From contig NZ_BCRN01000001.1 of assembly GCF_001552615.1 (NCBI RefSeq), forward strand, positions 124,001 to 188,000: DNA of 64,000 bases. Direction: 5' to 3'. The notes under the pieces were generated by a model. That model was not told the DNA's origin and made no database searches. It saw only the letters and a program-made list of their open reading frames with translations. Shown in pieces: positions 26,502-34,664 of the stretch (the first letter of the stretch is position 1; each line of letters begins with the position of its first letter). The translations under genes and the position numbers were made by a program. The stretch comes from Millisia brevis NBRC 105863. GTDB taxonomy: Bacteria > Actinomycetota > Actinomycetes > Mycobacteriales > Mycobacteriaceae.

Positions 26502-26864
26502 ATGCAGGGTCTGGGTGACCTGGAAGCCCTCGTCATGGACGAGTTGTGGTCCACCGACGAGCCACAGTCGGTGCACGACCTGGTCGCCCGGCTCGAACGG
26601 CACAAGTCCCTCGCATATACAACGGTCCTGACCGTCGTCACCCACCTGCACGACAAGGGGTGGGTGTCCCGACAGAAGCGCGGCCGGGCCTACTTCTATA
26701 CCGCCACCGAATCCCGAGCCGCCGCCACGGCCCGTGCGGTCCGCGAACTGCTCGACAGCAGCGCCGACCCCGCCGCGGTGCTGCTGCACTTCGCCCGTAC
26801 CGCCACCGCACGCGAATCCGACATCCTGCGCCGCGGCCTGTCCGGGGAGTCGGATCAGCCATGA
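26502..26864 (+). CDS. BlaI/MecI-family transcriptional repressor
   Basis: A 120 aa winged-helix repressor: LGDLEALVMDELWSTDEPQSVHDLVARLE..LAYTTVLTVVTHLHDKGWVSRQKRGRAYFY is the BlaI DNA-binding domain, and the C-terminus the dimerisation helix. Its stop overlaps the start of an M56 protease (ATGA), the typical BlaI/BlaR-like pairing in actinobacteria where the protease cleaves the repressor after a signal. There is no penicillin-binding sensor domain in the partner, so beta-lactam sensing is not implied directly. Confidence 0.92.
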   Translation: MQGLGDLEALVMDELWSTDEPQSVHDLVARLERHKSLAYTTVLTVVTHLHDKGWVSRQKRGRAYFYTATESRAAATARAVRELLDSSADPAAVLLHFARTATARESDILRRGLSGESDQP

Positions 26865-27802
26865 CCGTTGCCGTCATCCTCGGCACCGCCGCGATCCTGA
26901 TCGCTGTCGCCGGCCCGAAACTGCTCGAATCGCCGGCCCTGGGGAGTACCTCACCGGGCACCCGGATGACCGCTTGGCTCGCCGCGCTCGCGGGCGTGCC
27001 GGTCTTCGCCGGAGCGGCCCTGATCGTCTCCGCCTGGCCGCGTCATCCGATGGTCGAGTCGCTCGTCGACGCGATTCTGTTGTGCGCCGGCACCCTCTCG
27101 CACGCACTGCCGACCGGCACCGCTCGCGTGGTCGCCGCGCTGATGCTGCCGGTATGTGCCGTGCTCGCTGTCCGGCTCGTGCGGGCGGCCCGCCGCGACG
27201 CCGGGGTGCGTGCGCGCCTGCATCACCATCATCGGGATGTCCTGTCGGTGATCGCCCGTCCGGTCGACGGGGTCATCTGGCTCGACCATCCGCTGCCCCT
27301 GGCGTACAGCGTCGCCGGCCGACCCGGTTATGTGGTCACCTCCGCCGGATTGACCGAACGCCTCACCGACAACGAACGGGCGGCGGTCCTCGCCCACGAG
27401 CGGGCCCATCTGCGCGGCCGCCATCACCACATCGTGTCCGTCAGCGAGACGCTCGCCGCGGCCCTGCCCGTGCTGCCACTGTTCTCCCGGGCGCCCGCGG
27501 CGATCCGCACGCTCGTCGAACTGGAGGCCGACCGCCGTGCGGCCCGCGCGACCGATGCCGCGACCGTGCGATCCGCGCTGGCCACCCTGTCCCCCGAGGG
27601 ACAACCGGCCCCGGCCGGGGTGTTGACCATCGGCACGCAGGTCGCCACCCGGCTCGACGCCCTCGCTTCGCCGGCGGTCGACCGTCGGGGAGGATTCGGA
27701 GGCGTCGTGGCGGCGGTGCTGATGTGGGTTTTGCCCGCAGGTATCGCGCTGGGCACGGTCGCGGGACTGTCGGCGATGATCTGCGCGGCGTTCATCGGAT
27801 GA
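26861..27802 (+). CDS. M56-family membrane metallopeptidase
   Basis: A 313 aa membrane protease with about four to five TM helices: the first at 1-20, a pair at about 35-60 and 70-100, the catalytic domain at 140-240, and a final helix at 285-310. The zinc motif HExxH is AHERAH, with a downstream glutamate in LVELEADRRAAR. It is shorter than BlaR1, lacking the extracellular sensor. It is coupled to the BlaI-like gene, whose product is the probable substrate; the regulon is unknown. Confidence 0.9.
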   Translation: MTVAVILGTAAILIAVAGPKLLESPALGSTSPGTRMTAWLAALAGVPVFAGAALIVSAWPRHPMVESLVDAILLCAGTLSHALPTGTARVVAALMLPVCAVLAVRLVRAARRDAGVRARLHHHHRDVLSVIARPVDGVIWLDHPLPLAYSVAGRPGYVVTSAGLTERLTDNERAAVLAHERAHLRGRHHHIVSVSETLAAALPVLPLFSRAPAAIRTLVELEADRRAARATDAATVRSALATLSPEGQPAPAGVLTIGTQVATRLDALASPAVDRRGGFGGVVAAVLMWVLPAGIALGTVAGLSAMICAAFIG

Positions 27803-27853
27803 CCCACATGTCCGGCCGTCGCCCGAACAGCGGACACTGGTCGGTACTGCCAT

Positions 27854-28504
27854 ATGTTCACAACAACGACGGAGGCTTCAGCGGTGGTCGATGACGGGAC
27901 GAAACGAACCGGCGACCCACTGGCGGATGCAGCGGTCACCGAACGCTCCCTGGCGGGGTCGATCGATCCGGGGCCGCGGGCCCTGGTGATCGCCGTGGCG
28001 GTGCTGGTCCTGGCGGGATCGTTCGCACTGCCGCTCAGCCCCGGAGCAAACGGCTGGCAGGTCCTCGCCTCGGCGCCCGCCGCGGTCGCCGACACGATCA
28101 CGCTGCCCTCGCGGGTCTTCGTGATCATGGCCGCGAGCTTCGGCATCGTGCTGTCGATCCTGAGCCTGGTCACCCGGATCTGGCCGGTGGCGTTGGTGAC
28201 CGCGGCCGGGTGCACCGTCTCGATCGTCTTCGGTCTGCTCGCGATCTGGTCGCGTCAGACGATCGATCCGGCGTCCGGCAATCCGGGGATCGGCATCGGC
28301 CTGCCACTGGCTTGGCTCGCCGTGATGGTGCTCGCCTTCAACTGGGCGACGATCGCCTCCCGTCGCTCCGCGGCGATGTACGAGGCCGAGCATGCTCGCC
28401 GGATCGCCGCCGCCGAGGCGCCCGAGGGCTTCAACTACCGCCTCTCGCCGCCGGTCGCGCCCGCGAAGATCGTCTCCGAGGCCGAGGCGGACAAGACGGA
28501 CTGA
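27854..28504 (+). CDS. Conserved membrane protein, function unknown
   Basis: A 216 aa protein with four hydrophobic helices (VIAVAVLVLAGSFALPL, VFVIMAASFGIVLSILSLV, VALVTAAGCTVSIVFGLLAIW, LAWLAVMVLAFNW) and a charged C-terminal tail. The pattern matches a family widely conserved in Mycobacteriales without an assigned role. GGAGG precedes the start region (ACGGAGG lies just inside, so a start at GTG 27884 is an alternative). It converges with the DsbA-like gene. Confidence 0.65.
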   Translation: MFTTTTEASAVVDDGTKRTGDPLADAAVTERSLAGSIDPGPRALVIAVAVLVLAGSFALPLSPGANGWQVLASAPAAVADTITLPSRVFVIMAASFGIVLSILSLVTRIWPVALVTAAGCTVSIVFGLLAIWSRQTIDPASGNPGIGIGLPLAWLAVMVLAFNWATIASRRSAAMYEAEHARRIAAAEAPEGFNYRLSPPVAPAKIVSEAEADKTD

Positions 28505-28513
28505 TCGACTCGG

Positions 28514-29164
28514 TCAGGCGCCCAACGCGTCGTCGATGCGAGCCAACAGTTCGTCGTAGGTGCCGATCGTGAGCATCTCGCCGTTGAGGAAGAGCGTCGG
28601 GGTGCCCTGAACGCCGAGGGCCAGACCGGCATCGAAATCGCGGCGGACCCGTTCGGCGACCGCCGGGTCGACCAGATCGCGTTCGAACTGCTCCATATCC
28701 AGTCCGAGATCGACCGCGAAGGTACGGAACAGCTCCTCCTGCGACTGGCTCGACTCACCCCACTGGGCCTGGGTGTCGTACATGCGCTTGTACATCTGCT
28801 CCAACCGGTCCTGCCGGGCCGCCGATTCGACGACGCGAGCGGCCAACTCGGAGTTGGTATGGCTCGGGATCGGGAAGTAGCGGATACCGAGGTTGATCCG
28901 GCCGTCGTAGTCGGCGCGCAGTTGCTCGATATACGGATAGATCGCCCGGCACGCCTCGCATTCGAAGTCGAGGAACTCCACCAGCTCGACCGACCGATCG
29001 TCGGAGGTCGTCAGGGTGCGGATGTCGTCGGTCCACACCGCGGAACGATCATTCGCGGCGACAGGGGTGTCATCGCTTCGCCCGAGCAGCAGCACGCAGG
29101 CCATGGCGATCACGGCGATCGCGACCAGCCCGACGGCAACCGTGACGTCCTTCGACAGTTTCAT
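28514..29164 (-). CDS. DsbA-like membrane-anchored thioredoxin-fold protein
   Basis: A 216 aa protein with an N-terminal anchor (residues 7-28) and a DsbA/thioredoxin_4 domain. The redox motif is CEAC (Cys69-Cys72) in EFLDFECEAC, and the cis-Pro is in VQGTPTLFLNG. The helical insert lies between. It probably oxidises or isomerises exported proteins; the usual VKOR partner is not in the window. GAGGAAG precedes ATG 29164. Confidence 0.88.
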   Translation of the reverse strand: MKLSKDVTVAVGLVAIAVIAMACVLLLGRSDDTPVAANDRSAVWTDDIRTLTTSDDRSVELVEFLDFECEACRAIYPYIEQLRADYDGRINLGIRYFPIPSHTNSELAARVVESAARQDRLEQMYKRMYDTQAQWGESSQSQEELFRTFAVDLGLDMEQFERDLVDPAVAERVRRDFDAGLALGVQGTPTLFLNGEMLTIGTYDELLARIDDALGA

Positions 29165-29239
29165 CCGGTGCGCACTTCCTCACGATCGGTTCCGGCTATC
29201 GGGCCTCCCCGCACCGATGCGTATCCGGAGGGCCCACCC

Positions 29240-29264
29240 AAAAAACTACACTCCATAGTTTTTT
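29240..29264. promoter_or_regulatory. AT-rich perfect palindrome upstream of the DsbA-like gene
   Basis: AAAAAACTA-N7-TAGTTTTTT is a perfect 9-bp inverted repeat in an otherwise GC-rich region, 76 bases upstream of ATG 29164. It may be an operator over the DsbA promoter or a hairpin with a U-tract in both directions (a bidirectional terminator). Both readings are open. Confidence 0.55.
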
Positions 29265-29353
29265 CCGGTTCCGACTCGCCCGGGGCGACACCCCGAGATA
29301 ACGAAACTGCATCGAAGATCACCGTCCGGCGACGGGCGGCCTTGTCGGACAAC

Positions 29354-29390
29354 AAAAAAGCCTGCGGACCGTGGTGGTCCGCAGGCTTTT
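29354..29390 (-). terminator. Rho-independent terminator of tRNA-Leu
   Basis: AGCCTGCGGACC / GGTCCGCAGGCT is a perfect 12-bp stem with a GTGGT loop, extended by A/T pairs on the outside. On the minus strand it ends in a T-run, 33 bases past the tRNA 3' end. Confidence 0.93.
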
Positions 29391-29422
29391 CACTGTGTCT
29401 ACCGACGGTCGAACCGTCGCAG

Positions 29423-29505
29423 TGGGCGAAGGGGGACTTGAACCCCCACGTCCCGAAGGACACTGGCACCTGAAGCCAGCGCGTCTGCCATTCCGCCACT
29501 CGCCC
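29423..29505 (-). tRNA. tRNA-Leu (anticodon CAG)
   Basis: An 83-base class II tRNA on the minus strand. The acceptor is GGGCGAG with TTCGCCC (one G-U pair), the anticodon stem CTGGC/GCCAG carries loop TTCAGGT with anticodon CAG, the long variable arm is TCC-TTCG-GGA, and the T arm is GGGGG-TTCAAGT-CCCCC. Discriminator A; CCA is not encoded. TAACGT (minus strand) 15 bases upstream is a plausible -10. A tRNA-Leu beside fhaA is also found in mycobacteria. Confidence 0.95.
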
Positions 29506-29713
29506 GAGTGGAACTGCTGAACGTTAACACGACCCGCCGCCAGTTCCGAAATCAGTGTCAGAATGGGCATACGGACCGACGGGTGCTCAGCCCCAGACGT
29601 ATATCATGCGTGGACGGTAAGTCCCTGCCGACACGCGCGCGTCCCCTTGCGGACGACCCGGGTGGGCGGGATACCGTCGGCATGGTCGGAACACGGTGGG
29701 AAGGAGTGACCCG

Positions 29714-31108
29714 ATGGGCATGGTCCAGCGTTTCGAACGCAAACTTCAGTCCGCAGTCGGTGACGCTTTCGCCCGGGTCTTCGGCGGTGGCGTTCTCCCG
29801 CAGGAGGTCGAGGCGGCACTGCGGCAGGAGGCCGCCGACAGCCTGCAGCACGACGAGAACGGCCGCTCGATCGCACCGAACCTGTACGTGATCACGATCA
29901 GCGAGTCCGACCACGAGCGTTTCGCCGAGGATCGCGAGCTGACCACTAAGGCGTTCTCCCGCCACCTGCAGGACCACATCCGCGAGCAGGGCTGGACAAC
30001 TCCGGGTGACGTCCAGGTCAGATTCGAGCCCGCCGGCGGTCTGCACACCGGAATGTTCCGTACCAGTAGTGCGGCGGATTCCGAAGCCAAGTACCCTAGC
30101 CGGGCTCCGGACGAGGCTCCGGCGCGTCCGGGTACACGTACGAGACAGCCCAACGAACCCAGCCTGGGTTCCCTGGTCCGCGTGCCCGAACAAGAAGAAC
30201 CGAGTCCCCGCCCACCAGAACAACCCCAAGATCCGATTCCAGGAGCCGGCAGCATGTCCCAGAACCAAGGCCAATCGTCCGAAGGTCACCAGAACGGACG
30301 TGCCTACAGTGGGGCGGCCCAGTACGACGACTACCCGCCGGAGGATCCGGGCAACCGGGTGCAGCCGCCGAGTACCCGCGCCCAGGCCGAGGCCTACGAC
30401 GATCAGCGCGGCTACGACCCGGCCTACCGCGGCGGCTACCCCGAACAGCGCTACGGCGGCTACGACCGCGAGTACGACAACGGCTACGGCGATCGCGGCG
30501 GCTACGAGCAGGGCTACCAGGACGATCCGCGTCGTCGCCCGTACCAGGATCAGGGACAGGCCTACGGCCGCCCGGAGTACGAGCAGGCTCCGCCCCGCGC
30601 CTACGAGCAGGGCTACGGCGAGCCGGCCTACCGCGGCGGCAACGGCTACGACCAGGGCTACCAGAACGACGGCTACGACCGCGGCGGCGACTACCGCGAC
30701 GGCGGTTACGACCGCCAGGCGTACGCCGAGCCCGCCTACGAGGCCCCGCCGGCCGCCCGCGAGCCCGACTACGGCCGCGGCGGCTACCAGGGCAACTACC
30801 CGGGCGCCCAGGCCGGCCGGGTGGTCACCGCCACACTGCAGCTCGAGGACGGCAGCGGCCGGTACTTCCAGCTGCGCGAGGGTGTGAACATCGTCGGTCG
30901 CGGTCAGGATGCCCAGTTCCGCGTGCCCGATACCGGCATCTCCCGTCGCCACCTCGAGATCCGGTGGGACGGCCGGGTGGCCATGCTCACCGATCTGGGG
31001 TCGACCAATGGCACGACCGTCAACGGTGCGCAGGTCGGCGACTGGCAGCTCGCCGACGGCGACATCATCCGCGCCGGGCACTCCGAGATCGTGGTGCGCA
31101 TCGGCTGA
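29714..31108 (+). CDS. fhaA: FHA-domain adaptor FhaA with DUF3662 and a Tyr/Gly-rich disordered region
   Basis: A 464 aa phosphothreonine-binding adaptor of the division/wall complex; in mycobacteria FhaA binds phosphorylated kinases and the flippase regulator MviN. DUF3662 spans 1-115 (MVQRFERKLQSAVGDAFARVFGGGVLPQEVEAAL is its signature). Residues about 130-365 are low-complexity, dominated by Tyr, Gly, Asp, Arg and Gln. The FHA domain is 370-464: VNIVGRGQDAQFRV, ISRRHLEI and LGSTNGTTVNG carry the phosphate-contacting Arg, Ser and Asn. ATG 29714 follows AAGGAG by 7 bases and matches the family start. Confidence 0.96.
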   Translation: MGMVQRFERKLQSAVGDAFARVFGGGVLPQEVEAALRQEAADSLQHDENGRSIAPNLYVITISESDHERFAEDRELTTKAFSRHLQDHIREQGWTTPGDVQVRFEPAGGLHTGMFRTSSAADSEAKYPSRAPDEAPARPGTRTRQPNEPSLGSLVRVPEQEEPSPRPPEQPQDPIPGAGSMSQNQGQSSEGHQNGRAYSGAAQYDDYPPEDPGNRVQPPSTRAQAEAYDDQRGYDPAYRGGYPEQRYGGYDREYDNGYGDRGGYEQGYQDDPRRRPYQDQGQAYGRPEYEQAPPRAYEQGYGEPAYRGGNGYDQGYQNDGYDRGGDYRDGGYDRQAYAEPAYEAPPAAREPDYGRGGYQGNYPGAQAGRVVTATLQLEDGSGRYFQLREGVNIVGRGQDAQFRVPDTGISRRHLEIRWDGRVAMLTDLGSTNGTTVNGAQVGDWQLADGDIIRAGHSEIVVRIG

Positions 31109-31109
31109 G

Positions 31110-31154
31110 CCGGTCGCGACCGGTTATCGTCTTCCCGCGGCACCCGCCGGTGCC
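31110..31154. other. Palindrome and hairpin after fhaA
   Basis: CCGGTCGCGACCGG (31110-31123) is a perfect 14-base palindrome straight after the fhaA stop, followed by GGCACC-CGCC-GGTGCC (31139-31154). They may form an attenuating or mRNA-processing structure between fhaA and fhaB; no U-tract follows. Confidence 0.45.
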
Positions 31155-31218
31155 CGCGGTCTCCTGCGGGGTCGGGACACGCCGCGAACAGTGCTGTACC
31201 CACTGCTGTTCGTATCGA

Positions 31219-31260
31219 CGAATCATCCCCATATGATGGCGAATCAGCCGCATATGATGC
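31219..31260. repeat. Two 21-bp tandem repeats with CATATGATG in the fhaA-fhaB gap
   Basis: Two adjoining 21-base units, each starting CGAATCA and ending in CATATGATG plus one base, differ at three positions. The CATATG palindromes are exactly two helical turns apart, as expected of cooperative binding sites. It lies 47-88 bases before fhaB GTG 31307, the probable promoter region of the fhaB-pknB operon. Confidence 0.6.
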
Positions 31261-31306
31261 AGCGGGTGGACCCGTGTGGTCCCGACTACCAAGGGAGGTG
31301 CGCGCC

Positions 31307-31771
31307 GTGCAGGGCCTGATTCTGCAGCTCACTCGGGCGGGCTTCCTGATCCTGTTGTGGCTGTTCGTGTGGTACGTCGTACGTACCCTGCGCGCCGACG
31401 TGTACGCGGCCTCGGGCATGCGCGCGCCGGCGCCGTACAAGCGCTCCGGGCGGGGTCTGCCGAGCTTCGGCAAGTCGAAGGTCGCCAAGTACCTCGTCGT
31501 CACCCAGGGCGCGCTGGCGGGGACCCGTATCGCGCTGGGCACCCAGCCGGTGCTGCTCGGCCGCGCGGACGATTCGACGCTCGTACTGACCGACGATTAC
31601 GCGTCGACCCGGCATGCGAGGCTGTCGCCACGTGGGCACGACTGGTATCTCGAAGACCTCGGTTCGACCAATGGCACCTATATGGACCGGGCGAAAGTCA
31701 CGACGGCCGTTCGGGTTCCATTGGGTACCCCCGTACGAGTAGGCAAAACCGTAATCGAGCTGCGCCCGTGA
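31307..31771 (+). CDS. fhaB: FHA-domain membrane protein FhaB (FipA)
   Basis: A 154 aa septal adaptor. One N-terminal TM helix (LTRAGFLILLWLFVWYVVRTL, residues 8-28), a basic linker, and an FHA domain at 60-154 (QPVLLGRADDSTLVLTDDYASTRHARLS, LGSTNGTYMDRAKVT). In mycobacteria FhaB/FipA is phosphorylated by PknA and links FtsZ and FtsQ; here the linker is shorter than usual. GTG 31307 follows GGAGG and gives the conserved QGLILQLTRAGF start. Its stop overlaps pstP (GTGA). Confidence 0.96.
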   Translation: MQGLILQLTRAGFLILLWLFVWYVVRTLRADVYAASGMRAPAPYKRSGRGLPSFGKSKVAKYLVVTQGALAGTRIALGTQPVLLGRADDSTLVLTDDYASTRHARLSPRGHDWYLEDLGSTNGTYMDRAKVTTAVRVPLGTPVRVGKTVIELRP

Positions 31772-33261
31772 CCCTTGTTCTGCGCTACGCGGCCCGCAGC
31801 GACCGCGGGCTCGTCCGTTCCAACAATGAGGACTCCGTCTACGCCGGCGCGCGTCTACTCGCCCTGGCCGACGGTATGGGCGGACATGCGGCCGGCGAGG
31901 TCGCCTCGCAGTTGATGATCGCCGCCCTGGCCCATCTCGACGACGACGAACCCGGCGAGAATCTGCTCGGCAAGCTCGAGCAGGCCACCCGCGACGGCAA
32001 CGACGCGATCGCCCACCACGTCGAGGAGGACCCCGAACTCGACGGCATGGGCACCACGCTGACCGCGTTGTTGTTCTCCGGCCGCAAGATCGGCCTGGTC
32101 CACATCGGCGACTCGCGCGCCTATCTGCTGCGCGACGGCGAACTGAGCCAGATCACCCGCGACGACACCTTCGTCCAATCCCTCGTCGACGAGGGGCGCA
32201 TCACCGCCGAACAGGCGCACAGCCACCCGCAGCGGTCGCTGATCATGCGCGCGCTGACCGGCAACGAGATCGAACCGACGCTGATCCTGCGCGAGGCGCG
32301 AGCCGGCGATCGCTACCTGCTGTGCTCCGACGGTCTGTCCGATCCGGTCAGCGAGGAGACGATCGCCAATACGATGCGCGAGGGCGCCTGCGACGAGTGC
32401 GCCGATCGGCTGATCGAATTGGCGCTGCGCAGCGGCGGACCCGACAACGTCACGGTGATCGTCGCGGACGTGATCGACCTCGACTACGGCGATTCGCATC
32501 CGATCGTCGGGGGCGCCGCCTCCGGCGAGGACGAGGACGACGCCCCGCCGCCGAATACCGCCGCCGGCCGCGCCGCCGCGATCCGGCCCAAGCAGGAACG
32601 CCGGCCGAAGCCGCTGGTGGTCGGTCCCCAGGAGGAGCCGCCCCGCAAGGGTCGACTGCGGCTGTGGATCGCCGGTTTCCTCGCGGTGGTCGTGTTGGCC
32701 GGCGCGGGCACGGTCACCGCCAACTATCTGATGCGGTCGAACTTCTTCGTCGGCGAGAACAACGGCAATGTCGTGATCAAGCAGGGTCTGCCGGAGTCCT
32801 TCCTCGGGCTGTCGTTGACGACGGTCGCCGAGGTCGGGTGTCTGGTCGGCGAGGACTCGGTGCGCCTGAGCGCTGCCGGCTCCAACTCCTGCGATCAACT
32901 GCGCCTCGACGATCTGCAGCAGGCCGGGCGCCAGCAGGTGCAGAACCGCCTGCCGTCCTCGAGCCGCGAGGGCGCCCGCGATCAGTACAACCGTCTGGTC
33001 AGCGAGTACCTCCTGCCGGAGTGCACCACCGGCGAGGAGCAGACGCAGGACGCGACCCCGAGCGCGGAGCCGTCGCCGACCACCGAGGCCGCCCCGGCCG
33101 CACAGCCCGCTCCGCCGACCGCCGCGGCGCCGACCCCGGTCGATCCCAATGCGCTGCCGCCGGAGACCGCTCTCGCTCCCCCGGCTCCGCCCGAGGAGTT
33201 GACCCCGACGTCGACGCCGGTGCCGCAGATCGAGGGCACCACCTGTAGGGCGACCCGGTAA
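31768..33261 (+). CDS. pstP: PP2C-family Ser/Thr phosphatase PstP
   Basis: A 497 aa membrane phosphatase reversing PknA/PknB phosphorylation. The cytoplasmic PP2C domain (1-235) has all metal-binding motifs: RSNNED, ADGMGGHAAGE, GDSRAYLLRDG, SDGLSD and GGPDNVTVIVAD. A linker leads to a TM helix at about 295-318 (LWIAGFLAVVVLAGAGTVTANYL), then an external domain ending in a long Pro/Thr/Ala-rich tail with Cys residues. GTG 31768 overlaps the fhaB stop and TAATG joins it to rodA. Confidence 0.97.
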   Translation: MTLVLRYAARSDRGLVRSNNEDSVYAGARLLALADGMGGHAAGEVASQLMIAALAHLDDDEPGENLLGKLEQATRDGNDAIAHHVEEDPELDGMGTTLTALLFSGRKIGLVHIGDSRAYLLRDGELSQITRDDTFVQSLVDEGRITAEQAHSHPQRSLIMRALTGNEIEPTLILREARAGDRYLLCSDGLSDPVSEETIANTMREGACDECADRLIELALRSGGPDNVTVIVADVIDLDYGDSHPIVGGAASGEDEDDAPPPNTAAGRAAAIRPKQERRPKPLVVGPQEEPPRKGRLRLWIAGFLAVVVLAGAGTVTANYLMRSNFFVGENNGNVVIKQGLPESFLGLSLTTVAEVGCLVGEDSVRLSAAGSNSCDQLRLDDLQQAGRQQVQNRLPSSSREGARDQYNRLVSEYLLPECTTGEEQTQDATPSAEPSPTTEAAPAAQPAPPTAAAPTPVDPNALPPETALAPPAPPEELTPTSTPVPQIEGTTCRATR

Positions 33262-34664
33262 TGGCTTCCCCGTCGACCACCGGACAGTTCCCGAGCCCGG
33301 CCGGGGGATTCGCCCCCGCGCCGGGCATCTCCGACAAGCGCAATGTCGAGGCCGTTCTGCTCGCGGCCGCGGTCGCCATCACGACGATCTCGTTGATCCT
33401 GGTGGAGATGAGCCAGGATCGGGTGATCGGCTGGCCGCTCGCCAGGTACGGCTTGGCCTATCTGGTGTTGGTGCTGATCGCGCACCTGGCGATCCGCCGC
33501 TTCGCGCGGTGGGCCGATCCGCTGTTGCTGCCGATCGTCGCCCTGATCAACGGTCTGGGCCTGGTGTTGATCCACCGCCTCGACCTCGCCGAGCAGAACC
33601 AGGCCCGCTACGAGGGTCTGCCGATCCCTTCCCCCGACGCCACCCAGCAGATCCTGTGGACCGCGCTGGCGATGACCGGCTTCCTGGTGGTGCTGATCGG
33701 GCTGCGCGACTACCGCACCCTGGCCCGCTACGGCTATACCTTCGGGCTCGGCGGACTGATCCTGCTGATGATCCCGGCGCTGCTGCCGTCGGCCTACTCG
33801 GAGGTCAACGGCGCCAAGATCTGGATCCGACTGCCGGGCTTCAGCATTCAGCCGGGTGAGTTCTCCAAGATCCTGCTGATCATCTTCTTCGCCGCGGTCC
33901 TGGTGGCCAAACGCGAACTGTTCACCACCGCGGGCAAGCATGTGCTGGGCATCGACCTGCCGCGCGCCCGCGATATGGGTCCGATCATCCTCGCGTGGAT
34001 CATGTCGGTCGGCGTGCTCGTCTTCGAACGCGATCTCGGCTCGTCGCTGCTGCTGTTCGGCACCGTTGTCGTGATGCTGTACATCGCGACCGAGCGGGTC
34101 GGCTGGGTGATCGTCGGCGCCGCCCTGCTCGGTGTCGGATTCGTGCTCGCGTACAACCTGTTCGGCCACGTTCGGGTGCGGGTGCAGACCTGGCTCGATC
34201 CCTTCCAGGACTATGCGGGCACCGGCTACCAGATCTCGCAGTCGCTGTTCGGCCTGTCGACCGGCGGTCTGGCCGGTACCGGCCTGGGCAGCGGGCGCCC
34301 CGAACAGGTGCCCTTCGCCAAGACCGACTTCATCGTCGCCACCGTCGGTGAGGAACTCGGACTGATCGGCCTGGCCGCGATCCTGATGCTCTACCTGATC
34401 TTCGTGGTGCGCGGCCTGCGCGCGGCCCTGGCGGTGCGCGACAGCTTCGGCAAGCTGCTCGCCGCCGGCCTGGCCTGCACGGTGGCCATCCAGGTCTTCG
34501 TCGTCGTAGGCGGCGTGACCAAGCTGATCCCGCTGACCGGTCTGACCACGCCCTATCTGTCGTACGGAGGCTCCTCCCTGCTGGCCAACTATCTACTGCT
34601 CGCGTTGCTGGTCAAGATCTCGGCAGCGGCCCGCGAACCCTCGACGGGGGTGAAGCGGACGTGA
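33261..34664 (+). CDS. rodA: SEDS peptidoglycan polymerase RodA
   Basis: A 467 aa FtsW/RodA/SpoVE-family glycosyltransferase that polymerises lipid II, with about ten to twelve TM helices. The catalytic-region signature is WIRLPGFSIQPGEFSKILLIIFFA, followed by FERDLGSSLLLFG and the C-terminal LTGLTTPYLSYGGSSLLANYLLLALL. It works with the class B PBP encoded next. The start overlaps the pstP stop (TAATG), and the stop overlaps pbpA (GTGA). Confidence 0.97.
   Translation: MASPSTTGQFPSPAGGFAPAPGISDKRNVEAVLLAAAVAITTISLILVEMSQDRVIGWPLARYGLAYLVLVLIAHLAIRRFARWADPLLLPIVALINGLGLVLIHRLDLAEQNQARYEGLPIPSPDATQQILWTALAMTGFLVVLIGLRDYRTLARYGYTFGLGGLILLMIPALLPSAYSEVNGAKIWIRLPGFSIQPGEFSKILLIIFFAAVLVAKRELFTTAGKHVLGIDLPRARDMGPIILAWIMSVGVLVFERDLGSSLLLFGTVVVMLYIATERVGWVIVGAALLGVGFVLAYNLFGHVRVRVQTWLDPFQDYAGTGYQISQSLFGLSTGGLAGTGLGSGRPEQVPFAKTDFIVATVGEELGLIGLAAILMLYLIFVVRGLRAALAVRDSFGKLLAAGLACTVAIQVFVVVGGVTKLIPLTGLTTPYLSYGGSSLLANYLLLALLVKISAAAREPSTGVKRT

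Noticed and set aside
29165-29713. Prophage or integrative element attachment at the tRNA-Leu gene
   Set aside because: No integrase gene and no repeat of the tRNA 3' end were seen nearby.
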